The notes: generated by a model from the letters alone, not told the origin. Positions 34,282-43,910 are shown, numbered from the stretch's first letter. The stretch: 64,000 nucleotides of DNA from Streptococcus parasanguinis (GCF_019929185.1 NZ_JAHZPC010000008.1:16041-80040), one strand, 5' to 3'. Translations and numbers: made by a program.

Positions 34282-36042
34282 TCATGCTACTTCTTCTGTG
34301 AATTGGCTATTATAGAGATCAGCATAGAAGCCATTTTGGCTCATGAGTTCTTGGTGGTTGCCTTGCTCGATAATATTTCCATCTTTCATCACGAGAATCA
34401 GATCCGCATTACGGATAGTGGACAAGCGATGGGCAATGACAAAGGAAGTTCGGCCTTCCATGAGTTTGTCCATGGCTTTTTGAATCAACTCTTCTGTACG
34501 GGTATCGACAGATGAGGTTGCTTCATCCAAGATGAGGAGCGGAGCATCCTTCAAGAGGGCACGCGCAATGGTCAAGAGTTGCTTTTGACCAACGGACAAG
34601 GTCACTGAATCATCTAATACAGTATCATAGCCATTCGGCAAGGTCCGAATAAAGTGATGGACCCCAACAGCTCGGGTTGCCGCTTCGACCGCTTCATCTG
34701 AAATATCGGTTTGATTGAAGACCAGGTTTTCTCGAATAGTGCCTTCAAAGAGCCAGGTATCTTGCAAGACCATCGAAAAGGCATCATGAACTTCTTCTCG
34801 GCTCATGGCCTTAGTATCCACACCATCGATGGTAATTTTACCAGCTTGAATGTCGTAAAAACGCATCAAGAGATTGACCATGGTGGTCTTACCAGCACCT
34901 GTTGGACCAACAATAGCCACCTTCTGTCCTGGCTTCGCTTCAGCTGTAAAGTCATGGATAATAGTCTTATCTGATGAATAGCCAAAACGCACATGTTCAA
35001 AGGTAACATGACCTTCGGGTGTTTCCAATTGACGTGTTTTTTGGGATTCGTCTTCCATTTCTTCTTCGTCTAAGAATTCAAAGACACGCCCCATAGCAGC
35101 ACTGGCTGATTGCAATTGGGTAATTCCTTGCGCCATTTGACCGATTGGTTGGGTAAAGATGCGGACATAGGTCATAAAGGCCACAATGGTCCCGATGGTA
35201 ATGTCTCCATTAATGGTGAGGACAGCCCCAACGATACAGACCATGACATAGCCGAAATTCCCTACAAACTGCATCAAGGGCATCATGATCCCAGAGAAGA
35301 ATTGGGATTTCCACATGCTATGGTACAAATCTTGGTTGATGGCATCAAAATGATTTTTGGCTTGGTGACGGCCATTGTAGGAAATGACGATATTGTGGCC
35401 ACTATAGATTTCTTCAACATAACCTGAAACTTTGGCAAGGTTGTCCTGTTGTTGCTTAAAGAGAGGCTGGCTCTTGACCATAATAATGCTGGAAAGAGCA
35501 AAACCTGCAAAGACGGACACAATCGCTGTCACCGCCAAGTGCCAGTCCGTCTTAAACATCATAAAGATGGAGCCAATCAATAAGACAATAGAAGAGACCA
35601 TTTGAACCAAGCTTTGGTTAAAGGATTGGGTCATCAAATCCACGTCATTGGTCACACGAGACAAGGTATCTCCTTGTTCATGGCTATCAAAATATTGGAG
35701 GGGCACGCGATTGATCTTCTCAGCAATAGCATTGCGCAAGCGTTCTGCAAAGCGCTGAATCATCGTTGAGATAATGAAACTACTGCTGTAGGACACCAGT
35801 GCTCCAACTCCATAAAGGATGGCTAAGGTCAGGGCAATCGAAGTGATCTTATCAATATCAATGGCGCCTCCCATCCCTTTTGTAATGGTATCTGTAATTT
35901 CTTTTAACTTATCCGGTCCAATAACCGTGATAATACTCGATACGACCGAAAAGAGGATAGCAACTAGGAAAAATAGGTGGAAGCCCTTCAAATAGGGAGA
36001 AAGTTGTCTCCAAAGGGACGATTCTTGTTTTGTTTTATGCAT
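34282..36042 (-). CDS. Heterodimeric ABC exporter, subunit with the canonical Walker B
   Basis: This 586-residue half-transporter has six membrane helices (about 20-320) and one ATPase domain with Walker A GPTGAGKTT (379-387) and Walker B LILDEATSS with the catalytic Glu507. Its signature is LSVGQ (482-486) instead of LSGGQ, which marks it as the partner in a heterodimeric exporter with one weak ATP site, as in LmrCD or PatAB. Multidrug or peptide export is likely. The ATG at 36042 has AAGGAGGAG and overlaps the first subunit by 8 bases. Confidence 0.9.
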   Translation of the reverse strand: MHKTKQESSLWRQLSPYLKGFHLFFLVAILFSVVSSIITVIGPDKLKEITDTITKGMGGAIDIDKITSIALTLAILYGVGALVSYSSSFIISTMIQRFAERLRNAIAEKINRVPLQYFDSHEQGDTLSRVTNDVDLMTQSFNQSLVQMVSSIVLLIGSIFMMFKTDWHLAVTAIVSVFAGFALSSIIMVKSQPLFKQQQDNLAKVSGYVEEIYSGHNIVISYNGRHQAKNHFDAINQDLYHSMWKSQFFSGIMMPLMQFVGNFGYVMVCIVGAVLTINGDITIGTIVAFMTYVRIFTQPIGQMAQGITQLQSASAAMGRVFEFLDEEEMEDESQKTRQLETPEGHVTFEHVRFGYSSDKTIIHDFTAEAKPGQKVAIVGPTGAGKTTMVNLLMRFYDIQAGKITIDGVDTKAMSREEVHDAFSMVLQDTWLFEGTIRENLVFNQTDISDEAVEAATRAVGVHHFIRTLPNGYDTVLDDSVTLSVGQKQLLTIARALLKDAPLLILDEATSSVDTRTEELIQKAMDKLMEGRTSFVIAHRLSTIRNADLILVMKDGNIIEQGNHQELMSQNGFYADLYNSQFTEEVA

Positions 36043-37837
36043 GTTCCAACTCCTCCTTAGACAATTGTGAATAGGCAATTTCTTGATAGACTTCATTGGT
36101 CGCAAGCAATTCCTTGTGGGTACCTTGACCGACGACCTTCCCTTGATCCAAGACCAAAATCAAATCCGCATCCATAATGGTCGAAATCCGTTGCGCAACG
36201 ATCAATTTGGTCGTATCTGCCAACTTTTCTTTTAGGGCTTGTCGCAAGATCCGATCTGTTTTATAATCCAGGGCTGAGAAGGAATCATCAAAGATGAGGA
36301 TCTCGGGCTTGCGTGCAAGGGCACGCGCAATCGCCAAACGTTGACGTTGTCCTCCAGAGAAGTTGCTTCCTCCTTGCGCTACTTCTGTATCCAAGCCCTT
36401 CTCTTTTGCGGCAACAAACTCTTTGGCTTGGGCCAATTCAAGAGCTTTCCAGATGGCTTCATCCTCTAATTTTCCTTGGCTACTTTCCCCAAATTCCATA
36501 TTGGAGCGAATCGTGCCACTAAAGAGCACTGCTTTTTGTGGAATGTAGCCGACTTTATTGTTCAATTCTTGGTGGCTATAGTCCTTGACATTCACCCCAT
36601 CCACTAAGATCTTTCCTTCTGTCGCATCGTAAAAACGCGGGATTAAATTGACCAAAGTGGATTTACCAGAACCAGTTGATCCGATGAAGGCAACGGTTTG
36701 TCCTTTCTGAGCTGAGAAGGTCACGTGCTCAATCACAGCACGGGAAGTCCGTCCATATCGGAAGGAAACGTCTTGAAATTCTACTGTACCTGCTTGGCCT
36801 GTTGTTTCTTTTGACTCACTTGGGAAGGCTACAGACGGTTCAAGAGCCAAGACCTGATTAATCCGTTTTGCGGATACCAAGGCACGAGGAAGGATAATCA
36901 AGATGGCCACCATCATCATAAAGCCAATGACAACCTGCATGGCGTAAGAGGAGAAGGTGATCATATCTGAGAAGACCTTGGTCCGATCCGCTAATGCAGG
37001 ACTGGCGAGGATCTTTGTAGGATCTTTTGGCATGGCGATATCATTGATCAAGTGCGCCCCAATCCAGTAGATAGCCAGGGTCAACCCACTTGATACCACT
37101 GTCATGACAGGGTTCATCAAAGACATCAACCGATAAACAAAGAGATTTAGACGGGTTAAGCCCTTGTTTTCAGCCTGGAATTTCTCATTTTGATACGCTT
37201 CCGCATTGTAGGCGCGAACCACTCGCACCCCAGTCAAACTCTCCCGTGTCGTCGCATTCAAAGCATCGGTCAAACCTTGAACCTTTTGCTGGCGCGGAAA
37301 GGCAATAAGAACCAGAACAGAGAGCAGAATCAAGACCATCAAGACCGCAATCCCAACAGACGTTGTCCAGGCACTGCTCTTCCCCCAAATCTTGGTCAAG
37401 GCCCAAATCGCCATAATGGGACCACGCGTCACAACTTGCATCCCCATCACAATCATGATTTGCAACTGGGTCAAATCGTTGGTCGTCCGGGTCAAGAGAG
37501 AGGGAACGGAGAATTTCTTGATCTCGGCATCAGAGTAATCCATCACTTGATGAAAAATCACTCCTCGAAGTCGCGTCGTAAAGCTGGCAGCGACTCGTGA
37601 TGCTAGAAAGCCCACAAAAACTGCCATCAGAAAACTCCCAAAGGAGAAGAGCAACATCTTGCTCCCTGGCTCCATGATATCAGAAACCTTGGTCCCCTCC
37701 TTAGCTAAGAGGGTCGTGATATCAGATAAGTATTCAGGAGTCTTTAAATCCATCCAAACCGCTAGACAGATAAAGACCGTACTAAGGGCAATCATGCCCC
37801 ATTCTTTGGCGGTTAAGCGCCGAAATATATTGATCAT
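36035..37837 (-). CDS. Heterodimeric ABC exporter, subunit with the degenerate Walker B
   Basis: This 600-residue half-transporter has six membrane helices (about 15-320) and an ATPase with Walker A GSTGSGKS (386-393), signature FSGGQ (493-497) and Walker B IFDDSFSALD. Asp518 stands where the catalytic glutamate should be. With the LSVGQ signature of the partner this gives one degenerate and one intact ATP site, the known layout of heterodimeric multidrug exporters. It is coupled by a 4-base overlap to the MarR gene upstream, so it is controlled with it. Confidence 0.9.
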   Translation of the reverse strand: MINIFRRLTAKEWGMIALSTVFICLAVWMDLKTPEYLSDITTLLAKEGTKVSDIMEPGSKMLLFSFGSFLMAVFVGFLASRVAASFTTRLRGVIFHQVMDYSDAEIKKFSVPSLLTRTTNDLTQLQIMIVMGMQVVTRGPIMAIWALTKIWGKSSAWTTSVGIAVLMVLILLSVLVLIAFPRQQKVQGLTDALNATTRESLTGVRVVRAYNAEAYQNEKFQAENKGLTRLNLFVYRLMSLMNPVMTVVSSGLTLAIYWIGAHLINDIAMPKDPTKILASPALADRTKVFSDMITFSSYAMQVVIGFMMMVAILIILPRALVSAKRINQVLALEPSVAFPSESKETTGQAGTVEFQDVSFRYGRTSRAVIEHVTFSAQKGQTVAFIGSTGSGKSTLVNLIPRFYDATEGKILVDGVNVKDYSHQELNNKVGYIPQKAVLFSGTIRSNMEFGESSQGKLEDEAIWKALELAQAKEFVAAKEKGLDTEVAQGGSNFSGGQRQRLAIARALARKPEILIFDDSFSALDYKTDRILRQALKEKLADTTKLIVAQRISTIMDADLILVLDQGKVVGQGTHKELLATNEVYQEIAYSQLSKEELEHA

Positions 37838-38280
37838 TCCTCGCTCCTTTTTTTCATATTCTCATAAAATTGCTGCATAACCTTGAAAAAGATAGCCAAT
37901 TCTTCTTCTGATACACCCGCTACTAGACTCCGTTCTACCTCTTCAAAGAATTGCTTCATGTCATTCAAATTGGCTTTCACACTGTCTGTTAGGTAGACAT
38001 ACTTGGCCCGTTTATCGGTCGGACTAGCCTCTAAATAAATAAACCCATTTTTCTCCATTCGCTTGATCAGATTACTGGTCACGGATTTTGTGATATGAAG
38101 TTCCTGTTCAACATCCCGAATCAAGGTCACTTTTCCCTCCTTTTCACGATGAGATAAGAATCTCAATACCTGACCTTGTGGTCCTGCGCTAAATTCAAAC
38201 CCACGCTTCTTAGCTTCTCTTTCCACCATGAGGTGAATGAGATGGCCAATTTTTTTTAATTCTTGTAATGGCTTTTCCAT
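37834..38280 (-). CDS. MarR family regulator of the ABC exporter operon
   Basis: This 148-residue winged-helix protein is the first gene of the marR-ABC-ABC operon. The helix-turn-helix region EQELHITKSVTSNLIKRMEKNGFI (about residue 60) and the following wing with DKRAKYVYLT are typical of MarR. The ATG at 38280 is preceded by GGAGG at better spacing than the ATG at 38283. Three copies of a 16-bp palindrome lie around the promoter just upstream, so autorepression is likely, with relief by the exporter's substrate. The 4-base overlap with the first exporter gene couples translation. Confidence 0.92.
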   Translation of the reverse strand: MEKPLQELKKIGHLIHLMVEREAKKRGFEFSAGPQGQVLRFLSHREKEGKVTLIRDVEQELHITKSVTSNLIKRMEKNGFIYLEASPTDKRAKYVYLTDSVKANLNDMKQFFEEVERSLVAGVSEEELAIFFKVMQQFYENMKKRSEE

Positions 38281-38293
38281 CATTCCTCCAAAT

Positions 38294-38379
38294 AGTTCTC
38301 ATAAGAACTTTAAAGTTGCTATGAGAACTATTTTAGTACAAAAAAGATCCCTGTCAAGAAAAAAGTTTCTATAAGAACT
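38294..38379 (-). promoter_or_regulatory. marR promoter with three MarR-type operators
   Basis: On the minus strand TTGACA (38352-38357) and TAAAAT (38330-38335) are 16 bp apart. Operator-like palindromes of the AGTTCTTATGAGAACT type occur at 38294-38309, 38314-38329 and 38364-38379. The first two lie downstream of the -10 and the third just upstream of the -35. Confidence 0.8.
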
Positions 38380-38380
38380 A

Positions 38381-38407
38381 AAAAAATGGAGCCCAATCGA
38401 CTCCATT
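38381..38407 (-). terminator. Terminator after the deformylase homologue
   Basis: On the minus strand ATGGAG and CTCCAT pair around a 9-base loop, followed by TTTTTT. It separates the deformylase gene from the marR promoter, with the T run abutting the third operator. Confidence 0.82.
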
Positions 38408-38415
38408 AATGACTT

Positions 38416-38826
38416 CTAGATAATAATGCCTTCTAGATGATCCATTTCGTGCTGACAGATCTGGGCTGGAAAACCTGACAATTGAATTGTTTTTGCTTTC
38501 CAATTCACATCTCGATAGGCCACTGAAATCTCCTCATAACGAGTGGTCGGCCGACACCCCATCAAGGACAAGCATCCTTCCTCTGTTTGGTAAGGCTTTT
38601 TCTTTTCAAGGAGAACCGGATTAAACAGGACCAGATTTTCACTTCCCATTCGGATGATAATCGCCCGTTTTTTCACCCCGATCATATTAGCCGCTAAACC
38701 GACACACTCAAGGAGATGAGCATTTAAGGTGTCCTGCAAATCCAAAGCCAAGGTGCGATCCTCAGGTGTCGCTTCTTCTGACTTTTGACCCAAGAATAAG
38801 ACATCCTTTACAATATTCTTTTTCAT
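38416..38826 (-). CDS. Short peptide deformylase homologue with an altered active site
   Basis: This 136-residue protein has the three deformylase motifs: VGLAANM (42-48), EGCLS (83-87) and the zinc-binding HEMDH (126-130). Motif 1 normally reads GxGLAAxQ, and here the conserved glutamine is Met48. That glutamine stabilises the transition state, so activity may be weak or changed. The protein ends six residues after motif 3, shorter than the functional ~200-residue Gram-positive deformylase. Streptococci carry such a second, short copy. The start at 38826 (GAGGAAG ribosome site) is chosen because the longer frame runs into the repeat element. Confidence 0.85.
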   Translation of the reverse strand: MKKNIVKDVLFLGQKSEEATPEDRTLALDLQDTLNAHLLECVGLAANMIGVKKRAIIIRMGSENLVLFNPVLLEKKKPYQTEEGCLSLMGCRPTTRYEEISVAYRDVNWKAKTIQLSGFPAQICQHEMDHLEGIII

Positions 38827-38861
38827 TTCTTCCTCACTTCTTGATAGATAGATGAAAGAAG

Positions 38862-39035
38862 TGAGTGGGACAGAAATCGGTAATTCGTTAGAATTCGATT
38901 TCGTCGTCCCACCTCCGCACAGTTGAGTAGGGCTGTAAAAGCTGATGAAATCAGTGTAGTAGAGCCCACTCAACCACTGCATCTTGCTCGACAATCCAAA
39001 AATAATTGAGAGGCTAGGACTTGTGTCCCAGCCTC
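38862..39035 (-). repeat. ~175-bp three-hairpin repeat, copy B
   Basis: This copy is on the opposite strand to copy A and aligns along its full length with only a few base changes, for example GTGTAGTAGAG for CTCTACTACGC in the middle stem. It occupies the space between scrK and the deformylase gene, just upstream of the deformylase start, and an unused in-frame ATG inside it could be mistaken for a gene start. Confidence 0.88.
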
Positions 39036-39073
39036 CTCGCTCTTGTTTCTAACCTCTAAGAGACAATTGCTTC

Positions 39074-39973
39074 TTATTTTTTAAGCTTCTCGCTCACTTG
39101 TTTTGCAAGAACAAAGTTCCCCAAGGTCGCTGAACCATTGCCAGCAACTGCAGGTGTCACAATATAATCTCTCACATCTGGTACAGGGAGGTAACCGTTC
39201 AAGAGGGCAGTAAATTTCGTGCGAACACGATCTAACATATGTTGTTGAGCCATGACTCCTCCTCCAAAGACAATGACGTCTGGGCGGAAGGTAACTGTCG
39301 CATTCACTGCTGCTTGTGCGATGTAGTAGGCTTGAATATCCCACACATTGCTGTTCAGTTCAATGTTTTCCCCACGAATACCTGTACGAGCTTCGAGACT
39401 TGGACCAGCCGCAAAACCTTCCAAACAGCCATTGTGGAAAGGACAAACACCCTTGAATTCTTTTTCCACATCCATTGGGTGTTGAGCCACATAGTAGTGT
39501 CCCATTTCTGGGTGTCCAGCTCCCCCGATAAACTCACCACGTTGGATGACACCAGCTCCGATTCCTGTTCCGATTGTATAGTAAACCAAGTTTTCGATAT
39601 GGCCACCCGCGTTATTGCGTGCGACCACTTCTCCATAGGCAGAGCTATTCACATCTGTCGTGAAATAGATTGGTACATTCAAGGCACGACGGAAAGCCCC
39701 AACGATATCTACATTGGCCCAATTTGGTTTTGGAGTCGTTGTGATAAAACCATAAGTGTTTGAATTTGGATCAATATCAATTGGTCCAAATGAACCAATC
39801 GCAAGCCCAACTAAATCCTCAAATTTTGAGAAAAATTCAATACACTTATCAATCGTCTCAATTGGCTTGGTTGTTGGAAATTGTACTTTTTCCACCACAT
39901 TATAGTTTTCATCACCAACCGCACAAACAAATTTTGTACCGCCAGCTTCCAAACTTCCATATAATTTTGTCAT
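39074..39973 (-). CDS. scrK: Fructokinase, ROK family
   Basis: ScrK (299 residues) phosphorylates the fructose released when sucrose 6-phosphate is cleaved. The ROK fold is visible: the N-terminal phosphate loop GSLEAGGTKFVCAVG, the GTGIGAGVI stretch (about residue 135), the GHPEMGHYYV motif (about residue 152) with the catalytic and zinc histidines, and the zinc cysteines in CPFHNGCLEGFAAG (about residue 176). It lies downstream of scrA on the same strand, separated by a hairpin with a modest T run, so partial read-through is likely. Confidence 0.93.
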   Translation of the reverse strand: MTKLYGSLEAGGTKFVCAVGDENYNVVEKVQFPTTKPIETIDKCIEFFSKFEDLVGLAIGSFGPIDIDPNSNTYGFITTTPKPNWANVDIVGAFRRALNVPIYFTTDVNSSAYGEVVARNNAGGHIENLVYYTIGTGIGAGVIQRGEFIGGAGHPEMGHYYVAQHPMDVEKEFKGVCPFHNGCLEGFAAGPSLEARTGIRGENIELNSNVWDIQAYYIAQAAVNATVTFRPDVIVFGGGVMAQQHMLDRVRTKFTALLNGYLPVPDVRDYIVTPAVAGNGSATLGNFVLAKQVSEKLKK

Positions 39974-40085
39974 GTTGGCTCCTTTTTTATTATGAAAAAT
40001 ATCCTGTATTTATTATAGCATATTTTGTAGTCAATCTTTTTCTCTTCTCTATAGAAAAAGCACGCTTTTTTTGAGAAATAAAATT

Positions 40086-40116
40086 CAAGGACTGGAGAGA
40101 ATCTGACCAGTCCTTG
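40086..40116 (-). terminator. Hairpin between scrA and scrK
   Basis: On the minus strand CAAGGACTGG and CCAGTCCTTG form a 10-bp stem around an 11-base loop, followed by AATTTTATTT. The weak T run suggests partial termination. Confidence 0.7.
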
Positions 40117-40133
40117 AGAACTTATTGTTTCGA

Positions 40134-42077
40134 TTAAGCTTTAACTTCAATGATCGCATCACCCTTCGCAACAGATCCAGTTGCAACAGGTGTGACAGAA
40201 GCAAAGTCAGCTGTGTTAGTGACGATCACCATAGTTGTGTCTTCAAGACCAGCTGCGGCAATTTTTGCAGAATCAAATGTACCAAGGATATCACCAGCTT
40301 TGACTTTATCACCTTGAGCTACTTTTTGATCAAATCCTTCACCGTTCATTGATACCGTATCAATCCCAACGTGGATTAAGATTTCAGCACCATTAGCCGT
40401 CTTCAAACCATAAGCGTGACCAGTCGCAAAGGCAATGGTTACTTCAGCATCAGCTGGTGCATAGACAACACCTTCAGTTGGTTTAATGGCAATTCCTTGT
40501 CCCATCGCACCACTTGAGAAGACAGGATCATTCACATCAGCAAGCGCTACTGTACTACCAACGATAGGAGTTACAATCACTTCATCCGCAAGTGTTGCTT
40601 CAACTTTTTCAGAAGCAGCTGCTACTTCTTTGGCTTCTGCTTTTTCAGCAGTTTCTGCTGCTGCTACATTTCCTTCTGCAGCAAACACATCTGCTGCTTT
40701 TGTTTTACCGTAGAAGTAAGTCAAGGCAAAGGCTACCGCAAAGGCAATCACTTCACACAAGAGATAGAATGGGATTGACGTTGCATTGATTGAAAGGAAA
40801 CCAAGGAAACCTGCTGATCCAAGGGAAACAGCAACGACTTGGAGAAGACCCGCAAAGAGGGCACCAACTGCTGAACCAATGAGGGCACAGAAGAATGGGA
40901 ACTTGTATTTCAAGTTAACCCCGAAGAGGGCTGGTTCGGTGATCCCAAGAAGGGCTGACACACCTGCAGAAGATGCAAGACCTTTGGTTTTTTCGCTCTT
41001 CGTCAAGAACAAGATGGCAAAGGTTGCAGCACCTTGCGCTACGTTGGCCATTGATGCAACGACAAAGATGAAATCTCCATGACCCGCACCTTTTTGCCAT
41101 GCTGAAAGTAATTGCGTTTCAATAGCTGGGAATGATTGGTGAAGCCCCGTCATAACGATCAATGAGTAAGTTCCACCAAAGACAGTCATACCGATAAAGC
41201 TTGTTGTGTTGTACAACCATACAATAGCGTCTGTGATTCCGTTTGAAACCAAGAGCATCACTGGCCCAACAACTGTAAAGGTAAGGAAACCAGTAATCAT
41301 CACAGAAAGCAATGGAGTAAAGGTAAAGTCAACCGCAGATGGCAATTTCTTGTGGAAGAATTTTTCCAAATGTGCCAAGATCCAGATCGCTGCTAAGACA
41401 GGAATAACTTGGTAAGCATAGTTTGTTTGTGCTACATTGTAACCAAAGATATCCCAGAATTTAGTGGCCCCACCAAGATCTGGTGTGGTCATGATCATAC
41501 CGATCGCAGCACCCAAGAAGATGTTTGCTCCAAAGCGTTTTGCCGCAGAAATACCAACCAAAATTGGCAAGAACATAAATGGTGCAGCTGACATCAATTG
41601 GATCATAGCTGAAAGACCCTTGATAGCTGGGTACATTTCTTCCAATGATTTAGGTCCAAACAAACCTGCTGATGTCAAGAAGTTCCGAAGGGCCATCAAA
41701 AGACCACCTGCAACCAAGGCAGGAATAATTGGAACGAAGATATCAGACAAGAGTTTGATCAAGGCCATCAATGGGTTGAATTTCTTATCTTTTGCAGCGA
41801 TTTGTTTCAAATCATCTGTTGATACTTCTTTCAAACCAGTCGCTTTGATCAATTCTTCATAAACAAAGTTTACATCACCAGGTCCAATGATGACTTGGTA
41901 TTGACCATCTGATTTGAAGGTTCCTTTGACATCTGCATTGTTATCAAGTGCAGCTTGATCAACTTTGCTATCGTCTTTCAATACCAAACGTAGACGTGTC
42001 GCACAGTGTGCTGCCGCAACAAGGTTATCTTTACCGACTGCTTCGATAACCTCTTTGGCTACTTTATTGTAATCCAT
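40134..42077 (-). CDS. scrA: Sucrose-specific PTS enzyme IIBCA
   Basis: ScrA (647 residues) imports sucrose and phosphorylates it to sucrose 6-phosphate. It has an N-terminal EIIB domain (about 1-85, phospho-cysteine in [10 protein letters not shown]), a membrane EIIC domain of about ten helices (about 105-455), an alanine- and glutamate-rich linker (about 465-500) and a C-terminal EIIA domain (about 510-647, phospho-histidine in [13 protein letters not shown]). The order B-C-A is that of streptococcal ScrA. The promoter region, shared with scrB, holds ScrR-operator and cre-like sites. Confidence 0.95.
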   Translation of the reverse strand: MDYNKVAKEVIEAVGKDNLVAAAHCATRLRLVLKDDSKVDQAALDNNADVKGTFKSDGQYQVIIGPGDVNFVYEELIKATGLKEVSTDDLKQIAAKDKKFNPLMALIKLLSDIFVPIIPALVAGGLLMALRNFLTSAGLFGPKSLEEMYPAIKGLSAMIQLMSAAPFMFLPILVGISAAKRFGANIFLGAAIGMIMTTPDLGGATKFWDIFGYNVAQTNYAYQVIPVLAAIWILAHLEKFFHKKLPSAVDFTFTPLLSVMITGFLTFTVVGPVMLLVSNGITDAIVWLYNTTSFIGMTVFGGTYSLIVMTGLHQSFPAIETQLLSAWQKGAGHGDFIFVVASMANVAQGAATFAILFLTKSEKTKGLASSAGVSALLGITEPALFGVNLKYKFPFFCALIGSAVGALFAGLLQVVAVSLGSAGFLGFLSINATSIPFYLLCEVIAFAVAFALTYFYGKTKAADVFAAEGNVAAAETAEKAEAKEVAAASEKVEATLADEVIVTPIVGSTVALADVNDPVFSSGAMGQGIAIKPTEGVVYAPADAEVTIAFATGHAYGLKTANGAEILIHVGIDTVSMNGEGFDQKVAQGDKVKAGDILGTFDSAKIAAAGLEDTTMVIVTNTADFASVTPVATGSVAKGDAIIEVKA

Positions 42078-42103
42078 AAAGTAAATCTCCTTATATTTTG
42101 TAA

Positions 42104-42162
42104 TGTAAACGGTTCAACCGTCTCTACGTTTTCAATTGTACCATGTATTGAAAATATGTCAA
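42104..42162 (-). promoter_or_regulatory. scrA promoter with operator and cre-like sites
   Basis: On the minus strand TTGACA (42157-42162) and the extended -10 TGGTACAAT (hexamer at 42135-42140) are 16 bp apart. A 13-bp palindrome ACGGTTCAACCGT (42109-42121) lies downstream, overlapping a cre-like TGTAAACGGTTCAA (42104-42117). ATGTCAACCGTTT at the -35 resembles half of the operator before scrB. Confidence 0.72.
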
Positions 42163-42352
42163 CCGTTTTGCAGGATTTTTTTGAAACTTTTTAAACTATT
42201 TCGACAGCTTTTGATAGAATGTAAGAATTTTCATTTGCACAATCGCTTTAATAACGCTGTCAAAGGGTGATTCCTAGTTTTTTTCGTTTTCAAAAACTTT
42301 CATATTTTCATTCGTTTTCATTTTTAAACCTCTTTAAAACACCTTCTTGTAG

Positions 42353-42370
42353 ATGTCAAGCGTTTGACAT
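42353..42370 (+). promoter_or_regulatory. ScrR-type operator before scrB
   Basis: ATGTCAAGCGTTTGACAT is an 18-bp near-perfect palindrome with CG at the centre, as for LacI-family operators. Its right half holds TTGACA, which may be the -35 of scrB, so repressor binding would block the promoter. The rest of the 378-base scrA-scrB gap (42171-42352 and 42371-42455) is T-rich, with the scrB ribosome site at its end. Confidence 0.72.
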
Positions 42371-42455
42371 TTTTAGCTGTTTTTTTCTATTTATCACTTG
42401 CATTTTTAATGGGAAATCGTTACTATGGAAGTAAGAAAAAATTCGGAGGACTAAA

Positions 42456-43910
42456 ATGGAATGGACAACTGAACGTCGTTACCGACGTTATGAAGACTGG
42501 ACAACAGAGGAAAAGCAAGCGATCCAAGAAAACATGGCGAAATCTCCTTGGCATACACACTACCATGTAGAGCCAAAGGCTGGTCTCTTAAATGATCCTA
42601 ACGGTTTTTCCTACTTTGATGGGAAATGGATCTTGTTTTACCAAAATTTTCCATTTGGTGCAGCCCATGGGTTAAAATCATGGGTACAAACAGAAAGTGA
42701 AGACTTGGTTCATTTCACAGAAACTGGTGTAACGCTTCTTCCAGACACAGATCTGGATAGCCATGGCGCTTATTCCGGATCAGCCATGCAGTTTGGTGAC
42801 AAACTATTCTTATTCTACACTGGAAATGTTCGTGATGCAGAATGGGTTCGTCATCCTTACCAAGTCGGTGCTTTAATGGACAAAGAAGGAAAGATCGAAA
42901 AAATTGACAAGATCTTGATTGATCAACCGGCTGATTCGACTGATCACTTCCGTGACCCACAGATTTTTAATTTTAAAGGTCAATACTACGCTATCGTTGG
43001 TGGCCAAGACCTTGAGAAGAAAGGATTCATCCGTCTCTATAAGGCTGTAGATAACGACTATACCAACTGGGTTGCAGTCGGTGACTTGGATTTTGCAAAT
43101 GACCGGACAGCTTACATGATGGAATGTCCCAATCTGGTCTTTGTAGAGGATCAACCAGTTCTCCTCTACTGTCCTCAAGGCTTGGACAAATCGGTATGCG
43201 ATTATGAAAACATTTACCCAAATATGTACAAGATTGGGGCAAGCTTTGATCCAGAAAAGGCTAAAATGGTCGATGTATCTGAATTGCACAATCTAGACTG
43301 TGGTTTTGAAGCCTATGCAACTCAAGGATTCAATGCACCCGATGGACGCGCCTATGCTGTCAGCTGGCTTGGTCTTCCAGATGTTTCCTGTCCAACGGAT
43401 TCCTATGACTATCAAGGAGCACTCTCACTGGTCAAAGAAGTAACCATCAAAGACGGAAAGCTCTACCAATACCCAGTTGAAGCCATCAAAAACTTACGCG
43501 TTGAGCGTGAGGAATTTGCCAACAAGGTGCAAACCAAGAATTGCTATGAATTGGAATTGCAATTTGAAAAAGACAGCCAAAATGAGATCGTTCTCTTTGC
43601 AGATCCAGAAGGAAAGGGCTTAGTTCTCACATTCGATCTAGCGAAAGGATTAGTCACAGTCGATCGTAGCCAGGCTGGTGAGCAATATGCCCAAGACTTT
43701 GGGACTAGCCGTAGCTGCACAATCGATAACCAAGCTACAACTGCTAATATTTTCATTGACAATTCGATTTTTGAAATCTTTATCAATAAAGGAGAAAAAG
43801 TATTTTCTGGCCGGGTCTTCCCACATGCTGATCAAAATGGTATTTTGATCAAGTCTGGAAATCCTACCGGAACCTACTATGAACTTGATCATGGTCGCAA
43901 AGCTAACTGA
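42456..43910 (+). CDS. scrB: Sucrose-6-phosphate hydrolase
   Basis: ScrB (484 residues) cleaves sucrose 6-phosphate into glucose 6-phosphate and fructose. It is a GH32 enzyme with the nucleophile motif LLNDPNG (about residue 45), FRDPQIF (about residue 165) with the transition-state aspartate, and MECPNLVF (about residue 221) with the acid/base glutamate. A C-terminal beta-sandwich domain follows from about residue 340. The ATG has GGAGGA upstream. It is transcribed with scrR, which overlaps its end, and divergently from scrA. Confidence 0.95.
   Translation: MEWTTERRYRRYEDWTTEEKQAIQENMAKSPWHTHYHVEPKAGLLNDPNGFSYFDGKWILFYQNFPFGAAHGLKSWVQTESEDLVHFTETGVTLLPDTDLDSHGAYSGSAMQFGDKLFLFYTGNVRDAEWVRHPYQVGALMDKEGKIEKIDKILIDQPADSTDHFRDPQIFNFKGQYYAIVGGQDLEKKGFIRLYKAVDNDYTNWVAVGDLDFANDRTAYMMECPNLVFVEDQPVLLYCPQGLDKSVCDYENIYPNMYKIGASFDPEKAKMVDVSELHNLDCGFEAYATQGFNAPDGRAYAVSWLGLPDVSCPTDSYDYQGALSLVKEVTIKDGKLYQYPVEAIKNLRVEREEFANKVQTKNCYELELQFEKDSQNEIVLFADPEGKGLVLTFDLAKGLVTVDRSQAGEQYAQDFGTSRSCTIDNQATTANIFIDNSIFEIFINKGEKVFSGRVFPHADQNGILIKSGNPTGTYYELDHGRKAN

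Noticed and set aside
38826..38994. N-terminal extension of the deformylase homologue
   Set aside because: The extra 56 codons lie inside repeat copy B; the start at 38826 has its own ribosome site and matches the family.
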